A stretch of DNA of 64,000 nt from Gibbula magus (taxonomy: Eukaryota; Mollusca; Gastropoda; Trochida; Trochidae), in assembly GCA_936450465.1 (NCBI GenBank), contig OW388305.1, forward strand, positions 42,360,687 to 42,424,686, written 5' to 3'. The notes under the pieces are model-generated. The model did no database searches. It was not told where the DNA came from and was given only the letters and a program-made list of their open reading frames with translations. Positions 32,745 through 47,196 of the stretch are shown piece after piece (position 1 is the stretch's first letter; each line of letters starts with the position of its first letter). The position numbers and the translations under genes are program-made.

Positions 32745-34240
32745 ACTTGTTCTTATATTCCAGTTGTCTGTGGACAATATATGTAGTGTACAATGACATC
32801 TGCAGCCTACAGCTGTCATGACACAAGTCATATATACGGGCAATGTAGATTGAAACACTGTTCATCTGTGAAATGCCTGTTGCATATCAACGACAAGGTG
32901 ATTACAATTTCTATTACTTGTCTGGAGAACGTTGGTACTTCTGAACTGAAGGGAATGTAAGGAGTTAAAATCCTAACTTTGTCAATCCATCTATTCGGAA
33001 ATGAGTTAAATATGCAAAACCTATTTCAAGATATTATAAAAGTTTCTTGGCATTGATTTAAAATTGATTTTAATACGAACGCATCACTAGTTACAAGTCA
33101 TATTCGCCGCACCAATTACATACACAAGTAAATGTTATTTGAAAAACAACCCCCGGATAGGTTATTTCCAAATCAAACAGTGCATGTGACTGTGACAGTC
33201 GGCACAATCAAGCTCCATACGAATGACCCCCGGGTTCTGACACATACCTATCTAATGCCAGTGCCAAATTATAAAACTGATTCACGTTGCATGGGTATCT
33301 TTTTTGTGGCACACATGGTTTGTATTTCGTTTCTTCCAACCCAAGTAATACACTCAGTTTTATAAGGGCATATGTATGACATTCCTTTCTTTTTCTCGTA
33401 GATATTTCACACAACCATTCAGTAATATCTGCCACTCGCTGGCCATCGAAGCCTTCACTCCGTTGCTCAACCTTCCATACGGAACCACCTCCCCTCACCA
33501 CTCATCAACAATCTGCACTTCAATCCTCTTCGCACACCTCTCGACCTTGCCCACCACAGCTGTCATCTCCAGTATGGACTGCCCCAAGAGCTCTCTAAAC
33601 TCTTTAATACGTTTCACACCTGCTTTACCAATTTGTCAACATCTTAAATAGAGCTTGTCCCCAAACCACAGTGTGTTAAGTGGAAAGCACAATTATATTT
33701 GCAGGCGTCACTTGGCAACATCCTGCCTATGTTTACAATGCGCGACTACATCAGATATGGTCACGTTGTTACGAACATCCAACTGCAATGTTTTAAAGAT
33801 TCATGTTTCTCCTCCACATATTCATGTTAATATGGTGTCCACCCTCCCAAGACGCGTTCAATGTATGTGTCTCATGCAGCAAATGCCTTAGTGTTGCCAA
33901 TGTGTATATTAAAGGCGTTCATCACCTCTCAAAAGGAAGTGTAAAATCGGTTCAACATTTTTCTCAACTCGTAAACATGTTTTAGGGGCATGAATTCACG
34001 TTTTACAGTGATAAACTACAACAGTTGCATCGTCCTAAATGTTGTCCTGTCCGTACAATTTATGTGTGTCCTGTAACAGTGACCAGGTGTGGCGTATTAA
34101 GTATGTTAAAGGCATCTACCATCTTTAAACATGGAGATGTACAATAGGGTTGGCCAGTGTTCCCACCTCGTATACATTTTGATAGGACATGATATCCCAT
34201 GGTAACTAGATCACCACAATCAGAACAGGAATTGTACATT
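32745..34240. other. Tail-to-tail spacer (typical of all units)
   Basis: About 1.5 kb separates the 3' ends of each plus gene and the next minus gene. Several frames of 60-100 codons are kept in every unit, but this follows from the near identity of the copies and none has a start, signal peptide or motif that convinces me. One minus-strand stretch, about 33620-33390 here and about 29703-29470 in the first unit, reads like an old coding fragment (…VERCAKRIEVQIVDEW, then a stop). Units 1 and 2 contain a 54-bp segment, about 33368-33421 here, that is deleted in all later units. Confidence 0.5.
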
Positions 34241-34317
34241 TTAGCAACACTTTATTTAGCTAGTGATTTGCATCTCTTCAATGTCATTCGTCCACTGGGT
34301 TTCTTGTCTCCAGATTA

Positions 34318-35061
34318 TCAGCTCTCTGCAACAGAAATGCATACACTGCTTTACATTGGGTAAATGAATGCGACAGCGCTTATAAAATTGATCAATTTAG
34401 GACCTTGCTCTACATATTAATTTACATGTACAGTAACAACGCAACAGTAGTTTATAAATGTAATCATTTCACTGAAAACGCTTGGATGTCCATTGTGGTA
34501 GCCAGAAAAGACAATAACCAAACTCACCATCCAAGCTGTTGAGGGCGTCTTCCACTGACTGCAGGTTGTTCATATCAACACCGGCCTGTCTGAGGTAGCT
34601 CTCCACGCTCTTCTTGACCAGATCTGCAGACGGGACCAGACAATGACAAATAGTTACAATGATGTCAGACGGAGGGGTGGTAATGAGATTGGCATGGACT
34701 GGAATGGGGATAGTCAAACTAGTATTTATATAAACGTGTGGTTGTTACATTTCTTGGATCATAGCAACCTGGGAATTTTAATCAAACATGTAACTGCTTC
34801 AAGACATAAACATATGCCAGTATATAACCTACCTCGCCTGATCTCAATGCCTCTCCTGTCAATGTTGAAGCGTCTGTTAAAGATTGCCTCACCAGGGACA
34901 ATGAGAAGGGTGACGACTGCGACGACCAACAGAAGGCGGAACTGAAGTGACACATTCAGTCAGAATTGTTAAAATATTCTTAACATTTATGAACAATGTA
35001 ACTTATTTGAAAACAGAGATATGCTGGATGAGTAATTGGAGTTTATAATATACATTACCAT
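34318..35061 (-). CDS. Secreted peptide gene, minus type, copy 2
   Basis: Exon 1 ATG 35061-35059; exon 2, 34941-34833; exon 3, 34623-34528; exon 4 from 34325 with TGA at 34320-34318. The predicted 71-aa protein is identical to copy 1. It pairs head-to-head with the plus gene at 35582. Confidence 0.8.
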
Positions 35062-35581
35062 GATGCTGGATACTTCGTGATATTCAGAAGAATGACTTGT
35101 CTAAGCTGAACCTAGCCTATATGTACACTGTAGGTGTGGAAACTCGTTTTACGATTAGATTGCATTTAACAAGTCGGCTACATTAGAAGGTGAAATCCAT
35201 CTGGTAAACACAGCATGAATCCTTCATTACCATAATCTCTCTCACATTATCAATGTCTAAATGTGGTACACATTGATTCATGTGACTGTAGAGTAGTTAG
35301 TGAAACATGAGCCAATGTCCATGCAACACCTTTTCTCTGTTGTCTCAACAGAGAAGCGCCTTATCACGGCATTACATCTTTTGATGGTCAATAAACTGAT
35401 GTTTAATAACACTTGAGCGCAGCTGCGTGTTGCACGTCTGTAGGGAGTTGTTGTCTACTTGGCCTACTCAATCGGGATTATTAGCAACATGTGGTTGCCA
35501 CACTCGATTGCTTATATATACCACGAACACAGTCACATTGGCATCCTTCTGGCACTCGTCAACAAGCGATACACAGTCAAC

Positions 35582-36564
35582 ATGGTAGGTCCCTCGTGTA
35601 GCTTTGCTAAACTGACCTTTCTGCGATGTGCAATTCTCAACATTAATGGCATTATTTTGTCATTCTTGAATTATTATATGATAAGGATAAAACTTTTTAT
35701 TTGGTTTTGTAAAAGGTCCACTGACAAATGTCTCCAAATACTTTTAGAGTATTGACATCTGATGTTATGCTACTGGAATGTGATTTATATCTCCCGTATT
35801 TTCTCCAAAGTTTCGTCTCCTATTGGTCGTCGCTGTCGTAACCCTCCTGATTGTCCCTGGAGAGGCAATCTTTAACAGACGCTTCAACATTGACAGGAGA
35901 GGCATCGAGATCAGACGAGGTGTGTACATGCAATGAATAATGTTGATTTTTACTTTGGTGTCATTAAGATTAAGGAGTATAGCTCAAATTGTCACAAGCA
36001 TTTTAGATAATTGAATCTGTATGTTTCTGTGTCATCATATAGTTGTGTGTTGTATTGTTTAACCACCCTGATTAAATGATGTGTTTCTGTCTGCAGACCT
36101 TGTCAAGAAGAGCGTGGAGGGCTACCTCAAACAGATCGGTGTCGGGGATAATGACCAGCAACGGGAGCTCTTCAGTGAGTTTGTGGCCGGTGAGTGTACA
36201 GAACAATATTTTATTTTCATAATTCACACATTTTACACAGAGAACAGATGTTGTAAAACATGTAGAAGTATTGCAATTTGAATATGTTTAAACTGTAGAT
36301 TTGTTCATAAATGTATGATGTATGTACACTCAGATAACGAACAATTAATCAAATGAACACTCAATGAAAGTGTGTGAACGTCTCTCGCTGATTGAAGGAC
36401 TGTGAATGCACGTTTAAAGATGGAAACAGTAATAGCTGGCGATGATGGCCAAGACGTGTCCTTATTATTGATAAGCCTTAGAAGAAAGAACCTTTTTATG
36501 AACACTGATGACGAATTGGGAGGTATAAGATATTTCTGGTATTTTTTCAGACTCTGAGCAGTGA
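35582..36564 (+). CDS. Secreted peptide gene, plus type, copy 3
   Basis: Exons: 35582-35584, 35811-35919, 36097-36189 and 36551-36564. It has Val instead of Leu at residue 53 (QIGVGDND) and is otherwise the 72-aa consensus. The unit that ends in this gene is the last before the 54-bp spacer deletion appears downstream. Confidence 0.8.
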
Positions 36565-38193
36565 AGAAAACGACCCGGGAAACTGACCAAGGATGAGCAG
36601 GCAAAGAAAGCAAACGCCTGTTGTTAAGAGTTTGATGAATAAATTTGAAATATAGTTATTACAAACTTGTTCTTATATTCCAGTTGTCTGTGGACAATAT
36701 ATGTAGTGTACAATGACATCTGCAGCCTACAGCTGTCATGACACAAGTCATATATACGGGCAATGTAGATTGAAACACTGTTCATCTGTGAAATGCCTGT
36801 TGCATATCAACGACAAGGTGATTACAATTTCTATTACTTGTCTGGAGAACGTTTGTACTTCTGAACTGAAGGGAATGTGGAGAGTTGAAATCCTAACTTT
36901 GTCAATCCATCTATTCGTAAATGAGTTAAATATGCAAAACCTATTTCAAGATATTATAAAAGTTTCTTGGCATTGATTTAAAATTGATTTTAATACGAAC
37001 GCATCACTAGTTACAAGTCATGTTCGCCGCACCAATTACATACACAAGTAAATGTTATTTGAAAAACAACCCACGGATAGGTTATTTCCAAATCAAACAG
37101 TGCATGTGACTGTGACAGTCGGCACAATCAAGCTCCATACGAATGACCTCCAAGTTCTGACACATACCTATCTAATGCCAGTGCCAAATTATAAAACTGA
37201 TTCACGTTGCATAGGTATCTTTGTTGTGGCATACACGGTTTGTATTTCGTTTCTTCCAACCCAAGTAATACACTCAGTTTTATAAGGGTAATATCTGCCA
37301 CTCGCTGGCCATCGAAGCCTTCACTCCGTGGCTCAACCTTCCATACGGAACCACCTCCCCTCACCACTCATCAACAATCTGCACTTCAATCCTCTTCGCA
37401 CACCTCTCGACCTTGCCCACCACAGCTGTCATCTCCAGTATGGACTGCCCCAAGAGCTCTCTAAACTCTTTAATACTTTTCACACCTGCTTTACCAATTT
37501 GTCAACATCTTAAATAGAGCTTGTCCCCAAACCACAGTGTGTTGAGTGGAAAGCGCCATTATATTTGCAGGCGTCACTTGGCAACATCCTGCCTATGTTT
37601 ACGGTGCGCGACTACATCAGATATATATGGTCACGTTGTTACGAACATTCAACTGCAATGTTTTAAAGATTCATCTTTCTCCTCCACATATTCATGTTAA
37701 TATGGTGTGCACCCTCCCAAGGCGTGTTCAATGTATGTGTCTCATGCAACAAATGCCTTAGTGTTGCCAATGTGTATATTAAAGGCGTTCATCACCTCTC
37801 AAAAGGAAGTGTAAAATCGGTTCAACATTTTTCTCAACTCGTAAACATGTTTTAGGGGCATGAATTCACGTTTTACAGTGATTAACTACAACAGTTGCAT
37901 CGTCCTAAATGTTGTCCTGTCCGTACAATTTATGTGTGTCATGTAACAGTGACCAGGTGTGGCGTATTAAGTATGTTAAAGGCATCTACCATCTTTCAAC
38001 ATGGAGATGTACAATAGGGTTGGCCAGTACTAGTGTTCCCACCTCGTATACATTTTGATAGGACATGATATCCCATGGTAACTAGATCACCACAATCAGA
38101 ACAAGAATTGTACATTTTAGCAACAGTTTATTTAGCTAGTGATTTGCATCTCTTCAATGTCATTCGTCCACTGGGTTTCTTGTCTCCAGATTA

Positions 38194-38937
38194 TCAGCTC
38201 TCTGCAACAGAAATGCATACACTGCTTTACATTGGGTAAATGAATGCGACAGCGCTTATAAAATTGATCAATTTAGGACCTTGCTCTACATATTAATTTA
38301 CATGTACAGTAACAACGCAACAGTAGTTTATAAATGTAATCATTTCACTGAAAACGCTTGGATGTCCATTGTGGTAGCCAGAAAAGACAAGAACCAAACT
38401 CACCATCCAAGCTGTTGAGGGCGTCTTCCACTGACTGCAGGTTGTTCATATCAACACCGGCCTGTCTGAGGTAGCTCTCCACGCTCTTCTTGACCAGATC
38501 TGCAGACGGGACCAGACAATGACAAATAGTTACAATGATGTCAGACGGAGGGGTGATAATGAGATTGGCATGGACTGGAATTGGGATAGTCAAACTAGTA
38601 TTTATATAAACGTGTGGTTGTTACATTTCTTGGATCATAGCAACCTGGGAATTTTAATCAAACATGTAACTGCTTCAAGACATAAACATATGCCAGTATA
38701 TAACCTACCTCGCCTGATCTCAATGCCTCTCCTGTCAATGTTGAAGCGTCTGTTAAAGATTGCCTCACCAGGGACAATGAGAAGGGTGACGACTGCGACG
38801 ACCAACAGAAGGCGGAACTGAAGTGACACATTCAGTCAGAATTGTTAAAATATTCTTAACATTTATGAACAATGTAACTTATTTGAAAACAGAGATATGC
38901 TGGATGAGTAATTGGAGTTTATAATATACATTACCAT
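38194..38937 (-). CDS. Secreted peptide gene, minus type, copy 3
   Basis: Exon 1 ATG 38937-38935; exon 2, 38817-38709; exon 3, 38499-38404; exon 4 from 38201 with TGA at 38196-38194. The protein is identical to copies 1 and 2 (Val at residue 7). The upstream poly(A) region shows AATAAAC in place of the AATAAAG of copies 1-2. Confidence 0.8.
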
Positions 38938-39457
38938 GATGCTGGATACTTCGTGATATTCAGAAGAATGACTTGTCTAAGCTGAACCTAGCCTATATGT
39001 ACACTGTAGGTGTGGAAACTCGTTTTACGATTAGATTGCATTTAACAAGTCGGCTTCATTGGAAGGTGAAATCCATCTGGTAAACACAGCATGAATCCTT
39101 CATTACCATAATCTCTACCACATTATCAATGTCTAAATGTGGTACACATTGATTCATGTGACTGTAGAGTAGTAAGTGAAACATGAGCCAATGTCCATGC
39201 AACACCTATTCTCTGTTGTCTCAACAGAGAAGCGCCTTATCACGGCATTACATCTTTTAATGGTCAATAAACTGATGTTTAATAACACTTGAGCGCAGCT
39301 GCGTGTTGCACGTCTGTAGGGAGTTGTTGTCTACTTGGCCTACTCAATCGGGATTATTAGCAACATGTGGTTGCCACACTCGATTGCTTATATATACCAC
39401 GAACACAGTCACATTGGCATCATTCTGGCACTCGTCAACAAGCGATACACAGTCAAC

Positions 39458-40437
39458 ATGGTAGGTCCCTCGTGTAGCTTTGCTAAACTGACCTTTCTGC
39501 GATGTGCAATTCTCAACATTAATGGCATTATTTTGTCATTCTTGAATTATTATATGATAAGGATAACGTTTTATTTTGTTTTGTAAAAGGTCCACTGACA
39601 AATGTCTCCAAATACTTTTAGAGTATTGACATCTGATGTTATGCTACTGGATTGTGATTTATATCTCCCGTATTTTCTCCAAAGTTTCGTCTCCTATTGG
39701 TCGTCGCTGTCGTAACCCTCCTGATTGTCCCTGGAGAGGCAATCTTTAACAGACGCTTCAACACTGACAGGAGAGGCATCGAGATCAGACGAGGTGTGTA
39801 CATGCAATGAATAACGTTGATTTTTACTTTGGTGTCATTAAGATTAAGGAGTATAGCTCAAATTGTCACAAGCATTTTAGATAATTGAATCTGTATGTTT
39901 CTGTGTCATCATATAGTTGTGTGTTGTATTGTTTAACCACCTGATTAAATGATGTGTTTCTGTCTGCAGACCTTGTCAAGAAGAGCGTGGAGGGCTACCT
40001 CAAACAGATCGGTCTCGGGGATAATGACCAGCAACGGGAGCTCTTCAGTGAGTTTGTGGCCGGTGAGTGTACAGAACAATATTTTCTTTTCATAATTCAC
40101 ACATTTTACACAGAGAACAGATGTTGTAAAACATGTAGAAGTATTGCAATTTGAATATGTTTAAACTGTAGATTTGTTCATAAATGTATGATGTATGTAC
40201 ACTCAGATAACGAACAATTAATCAAATGAACACTCAATGAAAGTGTGTGAACGTCTCTCGCTGATTGAAGGACTGTGAATGCACGTTTAAAGATGGAAAC
40301 AGTAATAGCTGGCGATGATGGCCAAGACGTGTCCTTATTATTGATAAGCCTTAGAAGAAAGAACCTTTTTATGAACACTGATGACGAATTGGGAGGTATA
40401 AGATGTTTCTGGTATTTTTTCAGACTCTGAGCAGTGA
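39458..40437 (+). CDS. Secreted peptide gene, plus type, copy 4
   Basis: Exons: 39458-39460, 39685-39793, 39970-40062 and 40424-40437. Ile28 is replaced by Thr (FNTDRRG), the only change seen in the otherwise invariant basic segment of an intact copy. Confidence 0.8.
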
Positions 40438-42066
40438 AGAAAACGACCCGGGAAACTGACCAAGGATGAGCAGGCAAAGAAAGCAAAAGCCTGTTGTTAA
40501 GAGTTTGATGAATAAATTTGAAATATAGTTATTACAAACTTGTTCTTATATTCCAGTTGTCTGTGGACAATATATGTAGTGTACAATGACATCTGCAGCC
40601 TACAGCTGTCATGACACAAGTCATATATACGGGCAATGTAGATTGAAACACTGTTCATCTGTGAAATGCCTGTTGCATATCAACGACAAGGTGATTACAA
40701 TTTCTATTACTTGTCTGGAGAACGTTTGTACTTCTGAACTGAAGGGAATGTGGAGAGTTGAAATCCTAACTGTGTCAATCCATCTATTCGTAAATGAGTT
40801 AAATATGCAAAACCTATTTCAAGATATTATAAAAGTTTCTTGGCATTGATTTTAAATTGATTTTAATACGAACGCATCACTAGTTACAAGTCATGTTCGC
40901 CGCACCAATTACATACACAAGTAAATGTTATATGAAAAACAACCCACGGATAGGTTATTTCCAAATCAAACAGTGCATGTGACTGTGACAGTCGGCACAA
41001 TCAAGCTCCATACGAATGACCTCCGAGTTCTGACACATACCTATCTAATGCCAGTGCCAAATTATAAAACTGATTCACGTTGCATAGGTATCTTTGTTGT
41101 GGCATACACGGTTTGTATTTCGTTTCTTCCAACCCAAGTAATACACTCAGTTTTATAAGGGTAATATCTGCCACTCGCTGGCCATCGAAGCCTTCACTCC
41201 GTGGCTCAACCTTCCATACGGAACCACCTCCCCTCACCACTCATCAACAATCTGCACTTCAATCCTCTTCGCACACCTCTCGACCTTGCCCACCACAGCT
41301 GTCATCTCCAGTATGGACTGCCCCAAGAGCTCTCTAAACTCTTTAATACTTTTCACACCTGCTTTACCAATTTGTCAACATCTTACATAGAGCTTGTCCC
41401 CAAACCACAGTGTGTTGAGTGGAAAGCGCCATTATATTTGCAGGCGTCACTTGGCAACATCCTGCCTATGTTTACGGTGCGCGACTACATCAGATATATA
41501 TGGTCACGTTGTTACAAACATTCAACTGCAATGTTTTAAAGATTCATGTTTCTCCTCCACATATTCATGTTAATATGGTGTGCACCCTCCCAAGGCGTGT
41601 TCAATGTATGTGTCTCATGCAACAAATGCCTTAGTGTTGCCAATGTGTATATTAAAGGCGTTCATCACCTCTCAAAAGGAAGTGTAAAATCGGTTCAACA
41701 TTTTTCTCAACTCGTAAACATGTTTTAGGGGCATGAATTCACGTTTGACAGTGATTAACTACAACAGTTGCATCGTCCTAAATGTTGTCCTGTCCGTACA
41801 ATTTATGTGTGTCATGTAACAGTGACCAGGTGTGGCGTATTAAGTATGTTAAAGGCATCTACCATCTTTCAACATGGAGATGTACAATAGGGTTGGCCAG
41901 TACTAGTGTTCCCACCTCGTATACATTTTGATAGGACATGATATCCCATGGTAACTAGATCACCACAATCAGAACAAGAATTGTACATTTTAGCAACAGT
42001 TTATTTAGCTAGTGATTTGCATCTCTTCAATGTCATTCGTCCACTGGGTTTCTTGTCTCCAGATTA

Positions 42067-42810
42067 TCAGCTCTCTGCAACAGAAATGCATACACTGCTT
42101 TACATTGAGTAAATGAATGCGACAGCGCTTATAAAATTGATCAAGTTAGGACCTTGCTCTACATATTAATTTACATGTACAGTAACAACGCAACAGTAGT
42201 TTATAAATGTAATCATTTCACTGAAAACGCTTGGATGTCCATTGTGGTAGCCAGAAAAGACAAGAACCAAACTCACCATCCAAGCTGTTGAGGGCGTCTT
42301 CCACTGACTGCAGGTTGTTCATATCAACACCGGCCTGTCTGAGGTAGCTCTCCACGCTCTTCTTGACCAGATCTGCAGACGGGACCAGACAATGACAAAT
42401 AGTTACAATGATGTCAGACGGAGGGGTGATAATGAGATTGGCATGGACTGGAATGGGGATAGTCAAACTAGTATTTATATAAACGTGTGGTTGTTACATT
42501 TCTTGGATCATAGCAACCTGGGAATTTTAATCAAACATGTAACTGCTTCAAGACATAAACATATGCCAGTATGTAACCTACCTCGCCTGATCTCAATGCC
42601 TCTCCTGTCAATGTTGAAGCGTCTGTTAAAGATTGCCTCACCAGGGACAATGAGAAGGGTGACGACTGCGACGATCAACAGAAGGCGGAACTGAAGTGAC
42701 ACATTCAGTCAGAATTGTTAAAATATTCTTAACATTTATGAACAATGTAACTTATTTGAAAACAGAGATATGCTGGATGAGTAATTGGAGTTTATAATAT
42801 ACATTACCAT
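42067..42810 (-). CDS. Secreted peptide gene, minus type, copy 4
   Basis: Exon 1 ATG 42810-42808; exon 2, 42690-42582; exon 3, 42372-42277; exon 4 from 42074 with TGA at 42069-42067. First copy with Ile at residue 7 of the signal peptide, a variant then shared by all minus copies to the right. Confidence 0.8.
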
Positions 42811-43330
42811 GATGCTGGATACTTCGTGATATTCAGAAGAATGACTTGTCTAAGCTGAACCTAGCCTATATGTACACTGTAGGTGTGGAAACTCGTTTTA
42901 CGATTAGATTGCATTTAACAAGTCGGCTACATTGGAAGGTGAAATCCATCTGGTAAACACAGCATGAATCCTTCATTACCATAATCTCTCTCACATTATC
43001 AATGTCTAAATGTGGTACACATTGATTCATGTGACTGTAGAGTAGTTAGTGAAACATGAGCCAATGTCCATGCAACACCTATTCTCTGTTGTCTCAACAG
43101 AGAAGCGCCTTATCACGGCATTACATCTTTTGATGGTCAATAAACTGATGTTTAATAACACTTGAGCGCAGCTGCGTGTTGCACGTCTGTAGGGAGTTGT
43201 TGTCTACTTGGCCTACTCAATCGGGATTATTAGCAACATGTGATTGCCACACTCGATTGCTTATATATACCACGAACACAGTCACATTGGCATCCTTCTG
43301 GCACTCGTCAACAAGCGATACACAGTCAAC

Positions 43331-44311
43331 ATGGTAGGTCCCTCGTGTAGCTTTGCTAAACTGACCTTTCTGCGATGTGCAATTCTCAACATTAATGGCA
43401 TTATTTTGTCATTCTTGAATTATTATATGATAAGGATAACGTTTTATTTGGTTTTGTAAAAGGTCCACTGACAAATGTCTCCAAATACTTTTAGAGTATT
43501 GACATCTGATGTTATGCTACTGGAATTTGATTTATATATCCCGTATTTTCTCCAAAGTTTCGTCTCCTATTGGTCGTCGCTGTCGTAACCCTCCTGATTG
43601 TCCCTGGAGAGGCAATCTTTAACAGACGCTTCAACATTGACAGGAGAGGCATCGAGATCAGACGAGGTGTGTACATGCAATGAATAATGTTGATTTTTAC
43701 TTTGGTGTCATTAAGATTAAGGAGTATAGCTCAAATTGTCACAAGCATTTTAGATAATTGAATCTGTATGTTTCTGTGTCATCATATAGTTGTGTGTTGT
43801 ATTGTTTAACCACCCTGATTAAATGATGTGTTTCTGTCTGCAGACCTTGTCAAGAAGAGCGTGGAGGGCTACCTCAAACAGATCGGTCTCGGGGATAATG
43901 ACCAGCAACGGGAGCTCTTCAGTGAGTTTGTGGCCGGTGAGTGTACAGAACAATATTTTCTTTTCATAATTCACACATTTTACACAGAGAACAGATGTTG
44001 TAAAACATGTAGAAGTATTGCAATTTGAATATGTTTAAACTGTAGATTTGTTCATAAATGTATGATGTATGTACACTCAGATAACGAACAATTAATCAAA
44101 TGAACACTCAATGAAAGTGTGTGAACGTCTCTCGCTGATTGAAGGACTGTGAATGCACGTTTAAAGATGGAAACAGTAATAGCTGGCGATGATGGCCAAG
44201 ACGTGTCCTTATTATTGATAAGCCTTAGAAGAAAGAACCTTTTTATGAACACTGATGACGAATTGGGAGGTATAAGATGTGTCTGGTATTTTTTCAGACT
44301 CTGAGCAGTGA
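43331..44311 (+). CDS. Secreted peptide gene, plus type, copy 5
   Basis: Exons: 43331-43333, 43558-43666, 43844-43936 and 44298-44311. The 72-aa protein is the plus consensus. About 500 bp downstream of its end, this unit has a private change in the spacer (a 14-bp shortening near 44812). Confidence 0.8.
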
Positions 44312-45932
44312 AGAAAACGACCCGGGAAACTGACCAAGGATGAGCAGGCAAAGAAAGCAAACGCCTGTTGTTAAGAGTTTGATGAATAAATTTGAAATAT
44401 AGTTATTACAAACTTGTTCTTATATTCCAGTTGTCTGTGGACAATATATGTAGTGTACAATGACATCTGCAGCCTACAGCTGTCATGACACAAGTCATAT
44501 ATACGGGCAATGTAGATTGAAACACTGTTCATCTGTGAAATGCCTGTTGCATATCAACGACAAGGTGATTACAATTTCTATTACTTGTCTGAAGAACGTT
44601 TGTACTTCTGAACTGAAGGGAATGTGGAGAGTTGAAATCCTAACTTTGTCAATCCATCTATTCGTAAATGAGTTAAATATGCAAAACCTATTTCAAGATA
44701 TTATAAAAGTTTCTTGGCATTGATTTAAAATTGATTTTAATACGAACGCATCACTAGTTACAAGTCATGTTCGCCGCACCAATTACATACACAAGTAAAT
44801 GTTATTTGAAAGGTTATAGGTTATTTCCAAATCAAACAGTGCATGTGACTGTGACAGTCGGCACAATCAAGCTCCATACGAATGACCTCCGAGTTCTGAC
44901 ACATACCTATCTAATGCCAGTGCCAAATTATAAAACTGATTCACGTTGCATAGGTATCTTTGTTGTGGCATACACGGTTTGTATTTCGTTTCTTCCAACC
45001 CAAGTAATACACTCAGTTTTATAAGGGTAATATCTGCCACTCGCTGGCCATCGAAGCCTTCACTCCGTTGCTCAACCTTCCATACGGAACCACCTCCCCT
45101 CACCACTCATCAACAATCTGCACTTCAATCCTCTTCGCACACCTCTCGACCTTGCCCACCACAGCTGTCATCTCCAGTATGGACTGCCCCAAGAGCTCTC
45201 TAAACTCTTTAATACTTTTCACACCTGCTTTACCAATTTGTCAACATCTTAAATAGAGCTTGTCCCCAAACCACAGTGTGTTGAGTGGAAAGCGCCATTA
45301 TATTTGCAGGCGTCACTTGGCAACATCCTGCCTATGTTTACGGTGCGCGACTACATCAGATATATATGGTCACGTTGTTACGAACATTCAACTGCAATGT
45401 TTGAAAGATTCATGTTTCTCCTCCACATATTCATGTTAATATGGTGTGCACCCTCCCAAGGCGTGTTCAATGTATGTGTCTCATGCAACAAATGCCTTAG
45501 TGTTGCCAATGTGTATTTTAAAGGCGTTCATCACCTCTCAAAAGGAAGTGTAAAATCGGTTCAACATTTTTCTCAACTCGTAAACATGTTTTAGGGGCAT
45601 GAATTCACGTTTGACAGTGATTAACTACAACAGTTGCATCGTCCTAAATGTTGTCCTGTCCGTACAATTTATGTGTGTCATGTAACAGTGACCAGGTGTG
45701 GCGTATTAAGTATGTTAAAGGCATCTACCATCTTTCAACATGGAGATGTACAATAGGGTTGGCCAGTACTAGTGTTCCCACCTCGTATACATTTTGATAG
45801 GACATGATATCCCATGGTAACTAGATCACCACAATCAGAACAAGAATTGTACATTTTAGCAACAGTTTATTTAGCTAGTGATTTGCATCTCTTCAATGTC
45901 ATTCGTCCACTGGGTTTCTTGTCTCCAGATTA

Positions 45933-46676
45933 TCAGCTCTCTGCAACAGAAAGGCATACACTGCTTTACATTGGGTAAATGAATGCGACAGCGCTTATAA
46001 AATTGATCAATTTAGGACCTTGCTCTACATATTAATTTACATTTACAGTAACAACGCAACAGTAGTTTATAAATGTAATCATTTCACTGAAAACGCTTGG
46101 ATGTCCATTGTGGTAGCCAGAAAAGACAAGAACCAAACTCACCATCCAAGCTGTTGAGGGCGTCTTCCACTGACTGCAGGTTGTTCATATCAACACCGGC
46201 CTGTCTGAGGTAGCTCTCCACGCTCTTCTTGACCAGATCTGCAGACGGGACCAGACAATGACAAATAGTTACAATGATGTCAGACGGAGGGGTGATAATG
46301 AGATTGGCATGGACTGGAATGGGGATAGTCAAACTAGTATTTATATAAACGTGTGGTTGTTACATTTCTTGGATCATAGCAACCTGGGAATTTTAATCAA
46401 ACATGTAACTGCTTCAAGACATAAACATATGCCAGTATGTAACCTACCTCGCCTGATCTCAATGCCTCTCCTGTCAATGTTGAAGCGTCTGTTAAAGATT
46501 GCCTCACCAGGGACAATGAGAAGGGTGACGACTGCGACGATCAACAGAAGGCGGAACTGAAGTGACACATTCAGTCAGAATTGTTAAAATATTCTTAACA
46601 TTTATGAACAATGTAACTTATTTGAAAACAGAGATATGCTGGATGAGTAATTGGAGTTTATAATATACATTACCAT
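45933..46676 (-). CDS. Secreted peptide gene, minus type, copy 5
   Basis: Exon 1 ATG 46676-46674; exon 2, 46556-46448; exon 3, 46238-46143; exon 4 from 45940 with TGA at 45935-45933. The protein is identical to copy 4. Confidence 0.8.
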
Positions 46677-47196
46677 GATGCTGGATACTTCGTGATATTC
46701 AGAAGAATGACTTGTCTAAGCTGAACCTAGCCTATATGTACACTGTAGGTGTGGAAACTCGTTTTACGATTAGATTGCATTTAACAAGTCGGCTACATTG
46801 GAAGGTGAAATCCATCTGGTAAACACAGCATGAATCCTTCATTACCATAATCTCTACCACATTATCAATGTCTAAATGTGGTACACATTGATTCATGTGA
46901 CTGTAGAGTAGTTAGTGAAACATGAGCCAATGTCCATGCAACACCTATTCTCTGTTGTCTCAACAGAGAAGCGCCTTATCACGGCATTACATCTTTTGAT
47001 GGTCAATAAACTGATGTTTAATAACACTTGAGCGCAGCTGCGTGTTGCACGTCTGTAGGGAGTTGTTGTCTACTTGGCCTACTCAATCGGGATTATTAGC
47101 AACATGTGGTTGCCACACTCGATTGCTTATATATACCACGAACACAGTCACATTGGCATCCTTCTGGCACTCGTCAACAAGCGATACACAGTCAAC

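Noticed and set aside
36305..36613. 102-codon minus frame (begins MLSLPAHPW) antisense to intron 3 and exon 4 of the plus gene
   Set aside because: It lies mostly in an intron on the opposite strand and has no motif; treated as chance.
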